A DNA stretch of 14,429 nucleotides from NCBI GenBank assembly GCA_015068545.1, contig SVKH01000025.1:1-14429 (forward strand), in the 5' to 3' direction. The DNA comes from Oscillospiraceae bacterium (GTDB lineage: Bacteria; Bacillota; Clostridia; UBA1381). The position numbers and the translations under genes are program-made. The notes under the pieces were generated by a model. It saw only the letters and a list, made by a program, of their open reading frames with translations, made no database searches and was not told the DNA's origin. This document shows positions 1 to 6,212 of the stretch, one piece after another (within the stretch, counting starts at the first letter, position 1; every line of letters starts with the position of its first letter).

Positions 1-1208
1 CAGTAGGTCTTATCACCTACATGAGAACAGACTCACTGAGAATCTCAAACGAAGCACAAAGAGAGGCAATAGCCTACCTAAATGCAGAATATGGTAAGGA
101 GTATGTAGCCCCACGCCAATACAAATCCAAGAAAAATTCTCAGGATGCTCACGAAGCTATAAGGCCAACCAGCATAAATATAAACCCAATCCACATAAAG
201 GATAAATTGACAAATGACCAATTCAAGCTGTATAAGCTGATATGGGAAAGATTTGCGGCAAGTCAAATGGCGGCAAGTGTTCATAATTCCGTATCCGCAA
301 CTCTTACCTGCGGAAGCCATACCTTTAAAGCAACAGGCTCCGAGGTTATTTTCAAAGGATATATGATGGTGTATGTAGAGGGCAGTGACAATACTCCGGA
401 AAAGGACAAAACTCTTCCAAAGCTCACCGAAAACAAGGCAGTTACACTTGATGCTATCGACTCTATGCAGCACTTTACAAAGCCACCGGCAAGATACACC
501 GAGGCTTCCCTTGTGCATACATTGGAGGAAAACGGCATAGGCAGACCAAGTACCTATGCACCGACAATTACCACCATTGTATCAAGAGGTTATGTTCGAA
601 AAGTAAAGAAACAGCTTGTTCCAACCGAGCTTGGAATGATAACTACCGATATAATGAAGAAAAGCTTTGACGAAATTGTGGACGTAGACTTTACCGCAGA
701 TATGGAGCAAAAGCTGGATAACGTAGAGGATGGAAAGCTTGATTGGGTTCAGGTTCTTTCGGAATTTTACCCATCCTTCTCCAAAAATCTTGAGAAAGCA
801 CAAAAAGAAGTAGAAAAAGTTACAATAAAAGACGAAGAATCCGACGTTGTCTGCGAAAAATGCGGACGAAAAATGGTATACAAGGTAAGCAAATTCGGCA
901 AGTTTTTGGCTTGTCCGGGATATCCGGAATGCCGAAATACCAAGGCTATCCGAACCGAAATCGGAGTTAAATGTCCAAAATGCGGCGGAGAAATTCTGGA
1001 GAAAAAATCTCACAAAGGCAACACATTCTATGGGTGCGAAAACTACCCAAAATGTGAATTTATGGCTTGGGATAAGCCGGTTAAAAAGGAAGCCTGCCCT
1101 GAGTGCGGAAGCTTGTTGCTAAAGAGAAAGGGCAGAAACGCAAAAATCTACTGCTACAACGAAGCCTGCAAGTATGAGAGAAAGCCTGAAAGGAAGGAAA
1201 AGAAATGA
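1..1208 (+). CDS. topA: DNA topoisomerase I (type IA), 3' part only
   Basis: Relaxes negatively supercoiled DNA by transient single-strand cleavage. The gene is cut by the left window edge: the reading frame is open from base 3, and the ATG at 21 is internal. Bases 3-38 read VGLITYMRTDSL, the type IA active-site motif, so the catalytic Tyr is the TAC at 18-20. Family motifs that follow include SQDAHEAIRPT and the ASLVHTLEENGIGRPSTYAP segment of the cleavage domain. The C-terminus carries three four-cysteine zinc-ribbon modules, beginning CEKCGRKM (about base 850), CPKCGGEI (about 972) and CPECGSLL (about 1096), the usual Topo_C arrangement. The TGA stop overlaps the trmFO ATG by 4 bp (ATGA), suggesting translational coupling. 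The N-terminal TOPRIM region lies outside the window. No key residue in the visible part looks damaged. Confidence 0.97.
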   Translation, partial: VGLITYMRTDSLRISNEAQREAIAYLNAEYGKEYVAPRQYKSKKNSQDAHEAIRPTSININPIHIKDKLTNDQFKLYKLIWERFAASQMAASVHNSVSATLTCGSHTFKATGSEVIFKGYMMVYVEGSDNTPEKDKTLPKLTENKAVTLDAIDSMQHFTKPPARYTEASLVHTLEENGIGRPSTYAPTITTIVSRGYVRKVKKQLVPTELGMITTDIMKKSFDEIVDVDFTADMEQKLDNVEDGKLDWVQVLSEFYPSFSKNLEKAQKEVEKVTIKDEESDVVCEKCGRKMVYKVSKFGKFLACPGYPECRNTKAIRTEIGVKCPKCGGEILEKKSHKGNTFYGCENYPKCEFMAWDKPVKKEACPECGSLLLKRKGRNAKIYCYNEACKYERKPERKEKK

Positions 1209-2518
1209 GGGCTAAGGTAATAGGCGCAGGACTGGCAGGATGCGAAGCCACATGGCAGCTTGTAAAACAAGGCATTAGCGTAGACCTTTACGAAATGAAG
1301 CCGAAAAAATTCACTCCGGCACACCACAGCGAAAAATTCTGCGAGCTTGTCTGCTCAAATTCATTAAAGGCGGACAGAGTGGAAAATGCCTGCGGTCTTT
1401 TGAAGGCGGAGATGCGTCACTTCGACTCCTGCATAATGCGAGGAGCTGATGTATCCAAAGTTCCGGCAGGCGGAGCTTTGGCGGTTGACCGTGACATTTT
1501 TGCCGACCATATCACAAACTTGATTAAAAGTCATCCTCTTGTAACTGTTCATGAGGAGGAAGTAACCGAAATTGACACCGATTCCTACACAGTAATAGCC
1601 ACCGGACCGCTTACGTCGGAGCCTCTTTCGGCGGAAATTGCAAAGCTTACCGGCAGTGACGGTATTTCCTTCTACGATGCGGCAGCGCCCATTGTCACCA
1701 AGGAGTCTATCAATATGGACAAGGTTTTCTACGGCGCCCGATACGACCGCGGCACTGCAGACTACATCAACTGCCCTATGACCAAGGAGGAATATGACGC
1801 ATTTTACAACGAGCTGATAAATGCGCAGTCTGCACCACTAAAGCAATTTGAAAATATGACAGTTTTTGAGGGCTGTATGCCGGTTGAAGTAATGGCAAAA
1901 AGAGGCGAAAAGACGCTGCTTTTTGGACCACTAAAGCCGGTGGGACTTACAAATCCGAAAACAGGCAAGGACGATGCTTACGCGGTAGTTCAGCTAAGGC
2001 AGGACGACGAAAAAGCCACATTATATAATTTGGTAGGTTTTCAAACCAACTTAAAGTTCGGAGAACAAAAACGTGTGTTTTCCATGATACCCGGACTTGA
2101 AAATGCGGAATTTGTGCGTTACGGTGTAATGCACCGCAACACCTTTATAGATGCACCCCGTGTGATAAACCGTTACTACCAGATGAAAAAGCATGAAAAG
2201 ATTTTCTTTGCCGGACAAATTACCGGTGTGGAAGGGTATGTAGAATCAGCTTCCTCAGGGATTCTGGCCGGATACAATCTGGCAAGGCTTATGAAGGGAA
2301 AGGCTATGTTTGAACCATCATCCAAAACAGCAATAGGCTCTCTTCCCCTTTATATTACAAACGAAGCATTAGAAAAGCTGCAGCCTATGAACGCCAACTT
2401 CGGCATCATCGACTCGCTTAATGAAAGAATAAAAAACAAAGTAATGCGATACGCCCGCATAGCGGAAATCGCACTGGAAACCATAGAAAGGCAGGTTAAG
2501 GAATATGAAACTAACTAA
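1205..2518 (+). CDS. trmFO: TrmFO, folate/FAD-dependent tRNA (uracil-54-C5)-methyltransferase
   Basis: Makes ribothymidine (m5U54) in the tRNA T-loop using methylene-tetrahydrofolate and FAD, the route typical of Bacillota and some other bacteria in place of SAM-dependent TrmA. The 437-aa product has the usual family length. It starts with the dinucleotide-binding motif VIGAGLAGCEA (GxGxxG at residues 7-12). FCELVCSNSLKAD (about 45-57) holds Cys50, which aligns with the catalytic Cys53 of Bacillus subtilis TrmFO. FEGCMPVEVMA holds Cys224, matching the second conserved cysteine. The C-terminal FAD site is seen as FFAGQITGVEGYVESASSG. The start ATG overlaps the topA stop, and the 3' end overlaps the next gene by 14 bp, so the three genes are probably co-transcribed. 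A topA-trmFO pair is a common Bacillota arrangement. Confidence 0.97.
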   Translation: MRAKVIGAGLAGCEATWQLVKQGISVDLYEMKPKKFTPAHHSEKFCELVCSNSLKADRVENACGLLKAEMRHFDSCIMRGADVSKVPAGGALAVDRDIFADHITNLIKSHPLVTVHEEEVTEIDTDSYTVIATGPLTSEPLSAEIAKLTGSDGISFYDAAAPIVTKESINMDKVFYGARYDRGTADYINCPMTKEEYDAFYNELINAQSAPLKQFENMTVFEGCMPVEVMAKRGEKTLLFGPLKPVGLTNPKTGKDDAYAVVQLRQDDEKATLYNLVGFQTNLKFGEQKRVFSMIPGLENAEFVRYGVMHRNTFIDAPRVINRYYQMKKHEKIFFAGQITGVEGYVESASSGILAGYNLARLMKGKAMFEPSSKTAIGSLPLYITNEALEKLQPMNANFGIIDSLNERIKNKVMRYARIAEIALETIERQVKEYETN

Positions 2519-3083
2519 AAAAACAATAATCGCAATTATTATAGCAGTGGTTTGCGTTGTAGGCGCAGCACTGATATTATCAATGCCAAAAAATAATGAA
2601 GATACAGTATCTACCCAAACAGAAGCCCCAATTACCGAAGCGGAAGGAGATACTCAGCAAGTAGAAACAGAGGGAAAGAACGACACAGCGAAAGAAGAGG
2701 AAAAAGCAGAAGATAATAAGGACACCGAAAAAGACGCTCCTAAGAACGAGGCAAATGCAGAAGAGCAGGAGGTAGATCCTACTGCAAATGATGAGAATAT
2801 AAACGGTTTGGATAAGCCGATATTTATGTACTTTGTAACAAATGCCGACCTTGAAAACAAGGACACAAAGGCAACACTTGATAAGCTTCAGGCAGAATAC
2901 AAGGATAAGGTAATTTTTGAAATAAAAAATGCCGACGAGGATAAGTCTTTGTACGACAACTTCCCTATAAAAGGTTCCATGCCTATGCTGATTATGCAGA
3001 AAAAGGGCGGAGATATCTCCAACTTCCTTTTCTCAAACAACAACTATGACGAGCTAAAGGCTGCCATCGACGCAACACTGTAA
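2505..3083 (+). CDS. Membrane-anchored thioredoxin-fold protein lacking the CXXC motif
   Basis: I do not recognise a named family. The 192-aa product has three parts: a basic start plus one hydrophobic segment (about residues 7-27) that looks like an uncleaved signal anchor; a highly charged low-complexity linker rich in Glu, Asp, Lys and Thr (about 28-100); and a compact C-terminal domain (about 103-192). The last part reads like thioredoxin: KPIFMYFVTNADLENKD takes the place of the strand-plus-WCGPC region, LQAEYKDKVIFEIKNADED follows, and SMP (158-160) sits at the cis-proline position. No cysteine exists outside the membrane segment (Cys17), so thiol-disulfide chemistry is unlikely. I infer an outward-facing binding or scaffold role. 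Overlap with trmFO is 14 bp, with GCAGG at 2491-2495 as a plausible ribosome site. Cys17 is not in a lipobox. The ORF is real by context; its function is unknown. Confidence 0.8.
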   Translation: MKLTKKTIIAIIIAVVCVVGAALILSMPKNNEDTVSTQTEAPITEAEGDTQQVETEGKNDTAKEEEKAEDNKDTEKDAPKNEANAEEQEVDPTANDENINGLDKPIFMYFVTNADLENKDTKATLDKLQAEYKDKVIFEIKNADEDKSLYDNFPIKGSMPMLIMQKKGGDISNFLFSNNNYDELKAAIDATL

Positions 3084-3101
3084 TACTAAGGGAGAACAAC
3101 T

Positions 3102-4799
3102 ATGGATTATAAAGAATATACTATAAAAAAGATAGCCGAAATTACCGAGCTATCGCAAGAAGCTGTAAGCTCTATTGTGGAAATCCCACCTGAGCAAAAA
3201 CTGGGGGATTTGGCTTTCCCATGCTTTATTTTGGCTAAAACTCTAAGAAAAGCTCCGCCTATTATAGCAAAGGAGCTAAGCGAAAAGTTTTCGGGAGACA
3301 CATACATAGAAAGAGCTGAAGCCGTTGGCGGATACCTTAACTTTTTCTATAACAGAGCGCAATTTACAAAGGATATTGTAGAGGAAGTTCTGGAAAAGGG
3401 CGAAAACTACGGAAAATCCCAAATTGGCGAAAATAAGACCGTTTTGGTGGAGTATTCCTCCCCGAATATAGCAAAACCATTCCATATCGGGCATTTATTC
3501 TCCACAGCGGTTGGTCACTCACTTAGCCGTATCTATAAACAGCTAGGCTACAAGGTAGAAAGCCTTAACCACCTTGGAGACTGGGGAACTCAGTTTGGTA
3601 AACTTATTTGCGCCTACAAAAAATGGGGTGACAGCGAAGTAATTGCAAAAGATCCTATTAACGAGCTTTTAAAAATCTACGTTAAATTCCACGAAGAGGC
3701 AGAAGCTAACCCTGCACTGGAAGATGAGGCAAGAGAGTATTTCAAAAAGCTTGAATCCGGTGACGAAGAGGCTACCGGTCTTTGGCAGCACTTCCGCGAT
3801 CTTAGTCTTGTAGAATTTAAAAGAGTTTATGATATGCTGGGAGTTTCCTTCGATTCATATGCCGGCGAAAGCTTTTACACAGATAAAATGCCGGAGGTTG
3901 TGGATATTTTAAGGGAAAAGAACCTGCTGGAGGAAAGCAACGGAGCTCAGGTAGTTGACCTTTCTGAGCTTAACGAGCCGCCTTGCATTATACTAAAATC
4001 TGACGGTGCTACTATCTACGCTACCCGTGACATTGCAGCGGCACTCTACCGCCACAGAACATATGATTTCCATAAGAATATTTATGTTGTCGGCACACCT
4101 CAGGCACTTCATTTCAAGCAGATTTTTGCTGTTATGAATAAGGCAGGCTGGGAATTTGCCAAGGATTGCGTTCATGTGAATTTCGGACTTGTAAAATTCC
4201 CTGATAAAAAGCTTTCCACCCGTCATGGCGACGTGGTATTCCTTGAGGATGTACTAAATGAATCGGTTAATAAAACTCTTGAAATTATCAAGGAAAACAG
4301 CCCAAGTATAGAAAATCCTGAGGAAGTTTCTCAAAAGATAGGTATTGGTGCTATTTTGTACACCTTCTTAAAAAATTCCAGAGAAAAGGATATTGTATTC
4401 AGTTGGGACAGTATGCTTGACTTTGAGGGCGAATCTGCGCCTTACGTTCAGTACAGCTACGCAAGAGGCAAGAGCATCCTAAGAAGAAGCAATATTACCG
4501 CAAGGGATGCCGATTTCTCACTGGTTACCACAGATGAGGAATATGCTCTTGTAAGCCAGCTAAACGGATTTTTGGATGCAGTAAAGGATGCTGCCGAAAA
4601 GAACGAGCCATTCTATGTAAACCGTTATGTAACTAACCTTGCAAGACAGTTTAATAAATTTTACAATAACTGCCCTATCCTAAAGGATGATGTAGATGAA
4701 AATGTTAAAAAGGCACGTCTTGCCCTTGTAGAAGCAAGCTGTCACGTTATCAAATCTGCTCTATACCTACTGGGAATAGACACAGTTGAAAGTATGTAA
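3102..4799 (+). CDS. argS: Arginyl-tRNA synthetase
   Basis: Charges tRNA-Arg with arginine using ATP; a class I synthetase acting in the cytoplasm. The 565-aa product has the normal length. It shows the N-terminal Add1-type domain (about 1-85), the catalytic entry SSPNIAKPFHIGHLFSTAVG with HIGH at 128-131, HLGDWGTQFGKL just after it, SDGATIYATRDIAAALYR in the core, and KLSTRHG (370-376) in place of the canonical KMSKS, as is normal for ArgS. The C-terminal DALR anticodon-binding domain ends with the typical LYLLGIDTVESM. The start has an AAGGGAGA ribosome site at 3088-3095 and lies 18 bp after the thioredoxin-like gene. It is the last gene before a hairpin terminator. Confidence 0.98.
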   Translation: MDYKEYTIKKIAEITELSQEAVSSIVEIPPEQKLGDLAFPCFILAKTLRKAPPIIAKELSEKFSGDTYIERAEAVGGYLNFFYNRAQFTKDIVEEVLEKGENYGKSQIGENKTVLVEYSSPNIAKPFHIGHLFSTAVGHSLSRIYKQLGYKVESLNHLGDWGTQFGKLICAYKKWGDSEVIAKDPINELLKIYVKFHEEAEANPALEDEAREYFKKLESGDEEATGLWQHFRDLSLVEFKRVYDMLGVSFDSYAGESFYTDKMPEVVDILREKNLLEESNGAQVVDLSELNEPPCIILKSDGATIYATRDIAAALYRHRTYDFHKNIYVVGTPQALHFKQIFAVMNKAGWEFAKDCVHVNFGLVKFPDKKLSTRHGDVVFLEDVLNESVNKTLEIIKENSPSIENPEEVSQKIGIGAILYTFLKNSREKDIVFSWDSMLDFEGESAPYVQYSYARGKSILRRSNITARDADFSLVTTDEEYALVSQLNGFLDAVKDAAEKNEPFYVNRYVTNLARQFNKFYNNCPILKDDVDENVKKARLALVEASCHVIKSALYLLGIDTVESM

Positions 4800-4804
4800 T
4801 TACT

Positions 4805-4845
4805 AAATGCGGATGATGCAAAAGCCTTGCAAACTCCGCATTTTT
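4805..4845 (+). terminator. Rho-independent terminator after argS
   Basis: A 9-bp outer stem (AAATGCGGA at 4805-4813 with TCCGCATTT at 4835-4843) encloses a small internal loop and a 5-bp inner stem (TGCAA 4817-4821 with TTGCA 4827-4831). A TTTTT run lies at 4841-4845. It begins 5 bases after the argS stop and ends the topA-trmFO-argS unit. Confidence 0.85.
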
Positions 4846-4886
4846 CGCAAAATATTATCTGTAAAGTATAGAAAGGAAATAACTGT

Positions 4887-5144
4887 ATGGAAAAACGAGT
4901 AGCACTAATAGGAATAGTAGTTGAAAATTTTAACTCGGTAGAAAATCTTAATGCCATTTTGCATGAATATTCCGATATAATAATAGGAAGATTCGGTCTG
5001 CCATATAAAGAGAGAAATATCTCTATAATGAGCATTGCAGTGGATGCTACCAACGATGAAATCAGCACCCTTTCGGGAAAGATAGGAGCATTATCCGGCG
5101 TATCTTCAAAAACAATCTACGCCAAACTTCCGGAAGGAGAATGA
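4887..5144 (+). CDS. TM1266-family iron-only hydrogenase system putative regulator (ACT-like)
   Basis: A small 85-aa protein whose sequence matches my knowledge of the TM1266 family. These are ferredoxin-like/ACT-like domains resembling the NikR C-terminal domain, often found beside the [FeFe]-hydrogenase maturation genes hydE, hydF and hydG. Diagnostic stretches are RVALIGIVVEN (4-14), ILHEYSDIIIGRFGLPYK (24-41), NISIMSIAVDATNDEIS and LSGKIGALSGVSSKTIYAK. No DNA-binding domain is present, so the word 'regulator' rests on family naming, not on visible sequence. A GAAAGGA ribosome site sits at 4871-4877. The gene is 1 bp upstream of the DUF6062-type gene, with that gene's ribosome site inside its 3' end, so the pair is one transcription unit. 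No hydrogenase or maturase gene is within the window. Confidence 0.85.
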   Translation: MEKRVALIGIVVENFNSVENLNAILHEYSDIIIGRFGLPYKERNISIMSIAVDATNDEISTLSGKIGALSGVSSKTIYAKLPEGE

Positions 5145-5145
5145 T

Positions 5146-5823
5146 ATGGCAAAGGAAACTATTTACACCATCCCAATAAATGAGGCGTTTGAAAAGGATA
5201 CCGAATGTCCCCTTTGCGATATCAGGAAAAGACTAGAGGCAGAGGCGGTGGAATATGCCCTTGGGCCGGCTATGATGGAGCCTGACCACAGGGAGCTTTC
5301 CAACGAGAAGGGTTATTGCAACCATCATTACCGTATGCTATTTAAAGCAGAAAACAAGCTACCTCTTGCCCTTGTTCTGGACACTCACCTGGAGGAGCTT
5401 CGCAAAAAGATTGAACCTATGAAATCTCCTCAAAAAAAATTACTTTTTAAAAAGCAAACTAATAGCAGTTCATCCTTTGCAGAATCCTGCCTTGTGTGCG
5501 ACAAGATTAACCACACTATGTCACGTTATGTAAAAAATCTGATTGATATGTGGCACTCAGATGAGGACTTTAGGAAGAAGGTGGCAAATTCTAAAGGATT
5601 CTGTATTCCCCATTTTCAGCTTCTTTACGATAGCAGTGATGATGCGGAATTTAAAAAAGCTCTTGCCGAAAAGGAATATGCCGAGCTTTGCCGTATTCAG
5701 GAGGATATCCACAAATTCACGTTAAAATTCGACTACCGAAATCGTGATATGGAATGGGGCACCGCCAAGGATGCACCTCTTCGCACAACCGAAAAAATCG
5801 GCAGCTACATAACCGAAGAATAA
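5146..5823 (+). CDS. DUF6062-type protein with duplicated CxxC...CxxH modules
   Basis: A 225-aa soluble protein of unknown function. The N-terminal pattern (ETIYTIPINEAFEKDTECPLC, then EYALGPAMMEPDHR) matches what I recall of DUF6062 proteins of Clostridia. The protein is an internal duplication. Module 1 has CPLC (Cys21, Cys24) and GYCNHH (Cys58, His61). Module 2 has CLVC (Cys115, Cys118) and GFCIPH (Cys153, His156). The distance between second and third Cys is 34 residues in module 1 and 35 in module 2, so each half probably holds one CCCH metal site, most simply zinc. Long charged helices lie between the ligands. There is no signal peptide or membrane segment. A GGAAGGAGA ribosome site precedes the ATG. 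It is co-transcribed with the TM1266-family gene and followed directly by a strong terminator. Confidence 0.8.
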   Translation: MAKETIYTIPINEAFEKDTECPLCDIRKRLEAEAVEYALGPAMMEPDHRELSNEKGYCNHHYRMLFKAENKLPLALVLDTHLEELRKKIEPMKSPQKKLLFKKQTNSSSSFAESCLVCDKINHTMSRYVKNLIDMWHSDEDFRKKVANSKGFCIPHFQLLYDSSDDAEFKKALAEKEYAELCRIQEDIHKFTLKFDYRNRDMEWGTAKDAPLRTTEKIGSYITEE

Positions 5824-5844
5824 AAAAACTTAAAATCATTCCCC

Positions 5845-5879
5845 AAGAATCGAGGACAAAAATCCCTCGATTCTTTTTT
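5845..5879 (+). terminator. Rho-independent terminator after the DUF6062-type gene
   Basis: A perfect 11-bp stem, AAGAATCGAGG (5845-5855) with CCTCGATTCTT (5865-5875), has a 9-nt loop and a six-T tract at 5874-5879. It starts 21 bases after the stop codon. Confidence 0.93.
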
Positions 5880-5938
5880 ACTATTCAAAAAGGGGACGTA
5901 GCACTTTTTGAATAGTTAAAAAGTGCTACGTCCCCTTT
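5880..5938. repeat. REP-like palindromic element with two competing hairpins
   Basis: The main structure is a perfect 21-bp inverted repeat, 5889-5909 with 5918-5938, with an 8-nt loop (GAATAGTT) and a GGGGACGTAGCAC core. A second perfect inverted repeat, 13 bp long, pairs 5880-5892 with 5904-5916 and shares bases with the first, so only one can form at a time. The element lies between a terminator and a promoter and has no coding potential. I infer a REP/MITE-type intergenic repeat, possibly moved by an IS200-like Y1 transposase encoded elsewhere. It could also act as a backup or bidirectional terminator. A single copy is visible here, so its repetitive nature is not shown by this window. 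Confidence 0.7.
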
Positions 5939-5970
5939 ATATTTCTATGGCAGAAAATTGCAATTTTTTC

Positions 5971-5999
5971 TTGACAAGTTATGCAGAAAGTGATACAAT
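5971..5999 (+). promoter_or_regulatory. Sigma-A type promoter of the aromatic operon
   Basis: A consensus -35 TTGACA (5971-5976), a 17-bp spacer and TACAAT (5994-5999) as a near-perfect -10. The start point is expected near 6006. Directly upstream lies an AT-rich 14-bp palindrome (AAAATTGCAATTTT, 5954-5967), which may be an UP-like sequence or a binding site. No other convincing promoter appears between this point and the end of the aro genes. Confidence 0.88.
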
Positions 6000-6031
6000 A
6001 ATTAAAATTTTGTTTTTGAAGGTAGTTTGAA

Positions 6032-6139
6032 ATGTACACATCTCTTATGAATACAAGTACATATTTCTTTTTCTTTAGCGTAGTCTTTTATTATGGCTAT
6101 GCTTATTTTGCTGAGAAGAAGTTACTTGTGAGAGTGTAA
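6032..6139 (+). CDS. Phe/Tyr-rich leader peptide (35 aa) of the aromatic operon attenuator
   Basis: A short ORF of 35 codons ending in TAA, beginning about 26 nt after the predicted transcription start, with a GAAGG ribosome site at 6018-6022 (9-nt spacing). It holds six Phe and six Tyr codons; residues 11-26 contain 11 of these 12 (YFFFFS at 11-16 and FYYGYAYF at 19-26). There is no Trp codon. That composition is that expected of a regulatory leader whose translation rate reports charged tRNA-Phe and tRNA-Tyr, like E. coli PheL in principle but unrelated in sequence. The stop codon lies 38 nt before the terminator stem, and the 3' end of the ORF overlaps the antiterminator strand. The peptide itself probably has no function. 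It is too short for routine gene callers. Confidence 0.88.
   Translation: MYTSLMNTSTYFFFFSVVFYYGYAYFAEKKLLVRV
6052..6130 (+). promoter_or_regulatory. Attenuator protector pairing (segments 1:2)
   Basis: TACAAGTA (6052-6059) can pair with TACTTGTG (6123-6130): seven Watson-Crick pairs plus one G-U. Segment 1 lies in the leader ORF immediately before the first Phe/Tyr block. A ribosome stalled on that block (6062-6076) would cover segment 1 and release segment 2. Without translation the pairing would sequester segment 2 and favour termination. It is shorter than the other two stems, hence the lower confidence. Confidence 0.55.
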
Positions 6140-6194
6140 GGCAGAGATTATTTTATACTATACGAAATAATGTTTTTAAACCTCACTTGTAACT
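6120..6194 (+). promoter_or_regulatory. Attenuator antiterminator pairing (segments 2:3)
   Basis: AGTTACTTGTGAG (6120-6132) pairs with CTCACTTGTAACT (6182-6194) through 11 of 13 positions, broken only by a central TT/TT mismatch. The 3' strand overlaps the 5' arm of the terminator, so the two structures exclude each other. A ribosome that reaches the leader stop codon (6137-6139) would mask the 5' strand and allow termination. One stalled on Phe or Tyr codons upstream would leave it free, giving read-through into pheA. Confidence 0.8.
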
Positions 6195-6212
6195 GTGCAA
6201 GTGAGGTTTTTT
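6178..6212 (+). terminator. Attenuator terminator of the pheA-aro operon (segments 3:4)
   Basis: A perfect 12-bp stem, AAACCTCACTTG (6178-6189) with CAAGTGAGGTTT (6198-6209), has an 8-nt loop and a six-T run at 6207-6212. It lies between the promoter and the first structural gene, so it makes sense only as a conditional terminator. Confidence 0.9.

Noticed and set aside
21..23. ATG at 21 as a gene start.
   Set aside because: It is the Met of the topoisomerase ITYMRTDS active-site motif; the frame continues to the window edge.
2553..2555. Cys17 of the thioredoxin-like protein as a lipoprotein attachment cysteine.
   Set aside because: The residues before it (AVVC) do not form a lipobox, and the hydrophobic stretch continues past it.
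4828..4858. Promoter for the TM1266-family gene (TTGCAA, 19-bp spacer, TATTAT).
   Set aside because: The -35 lies inside the argS terminator, the spacer is long and the match is weak; a promoter must exist nearby but I cannot place it.
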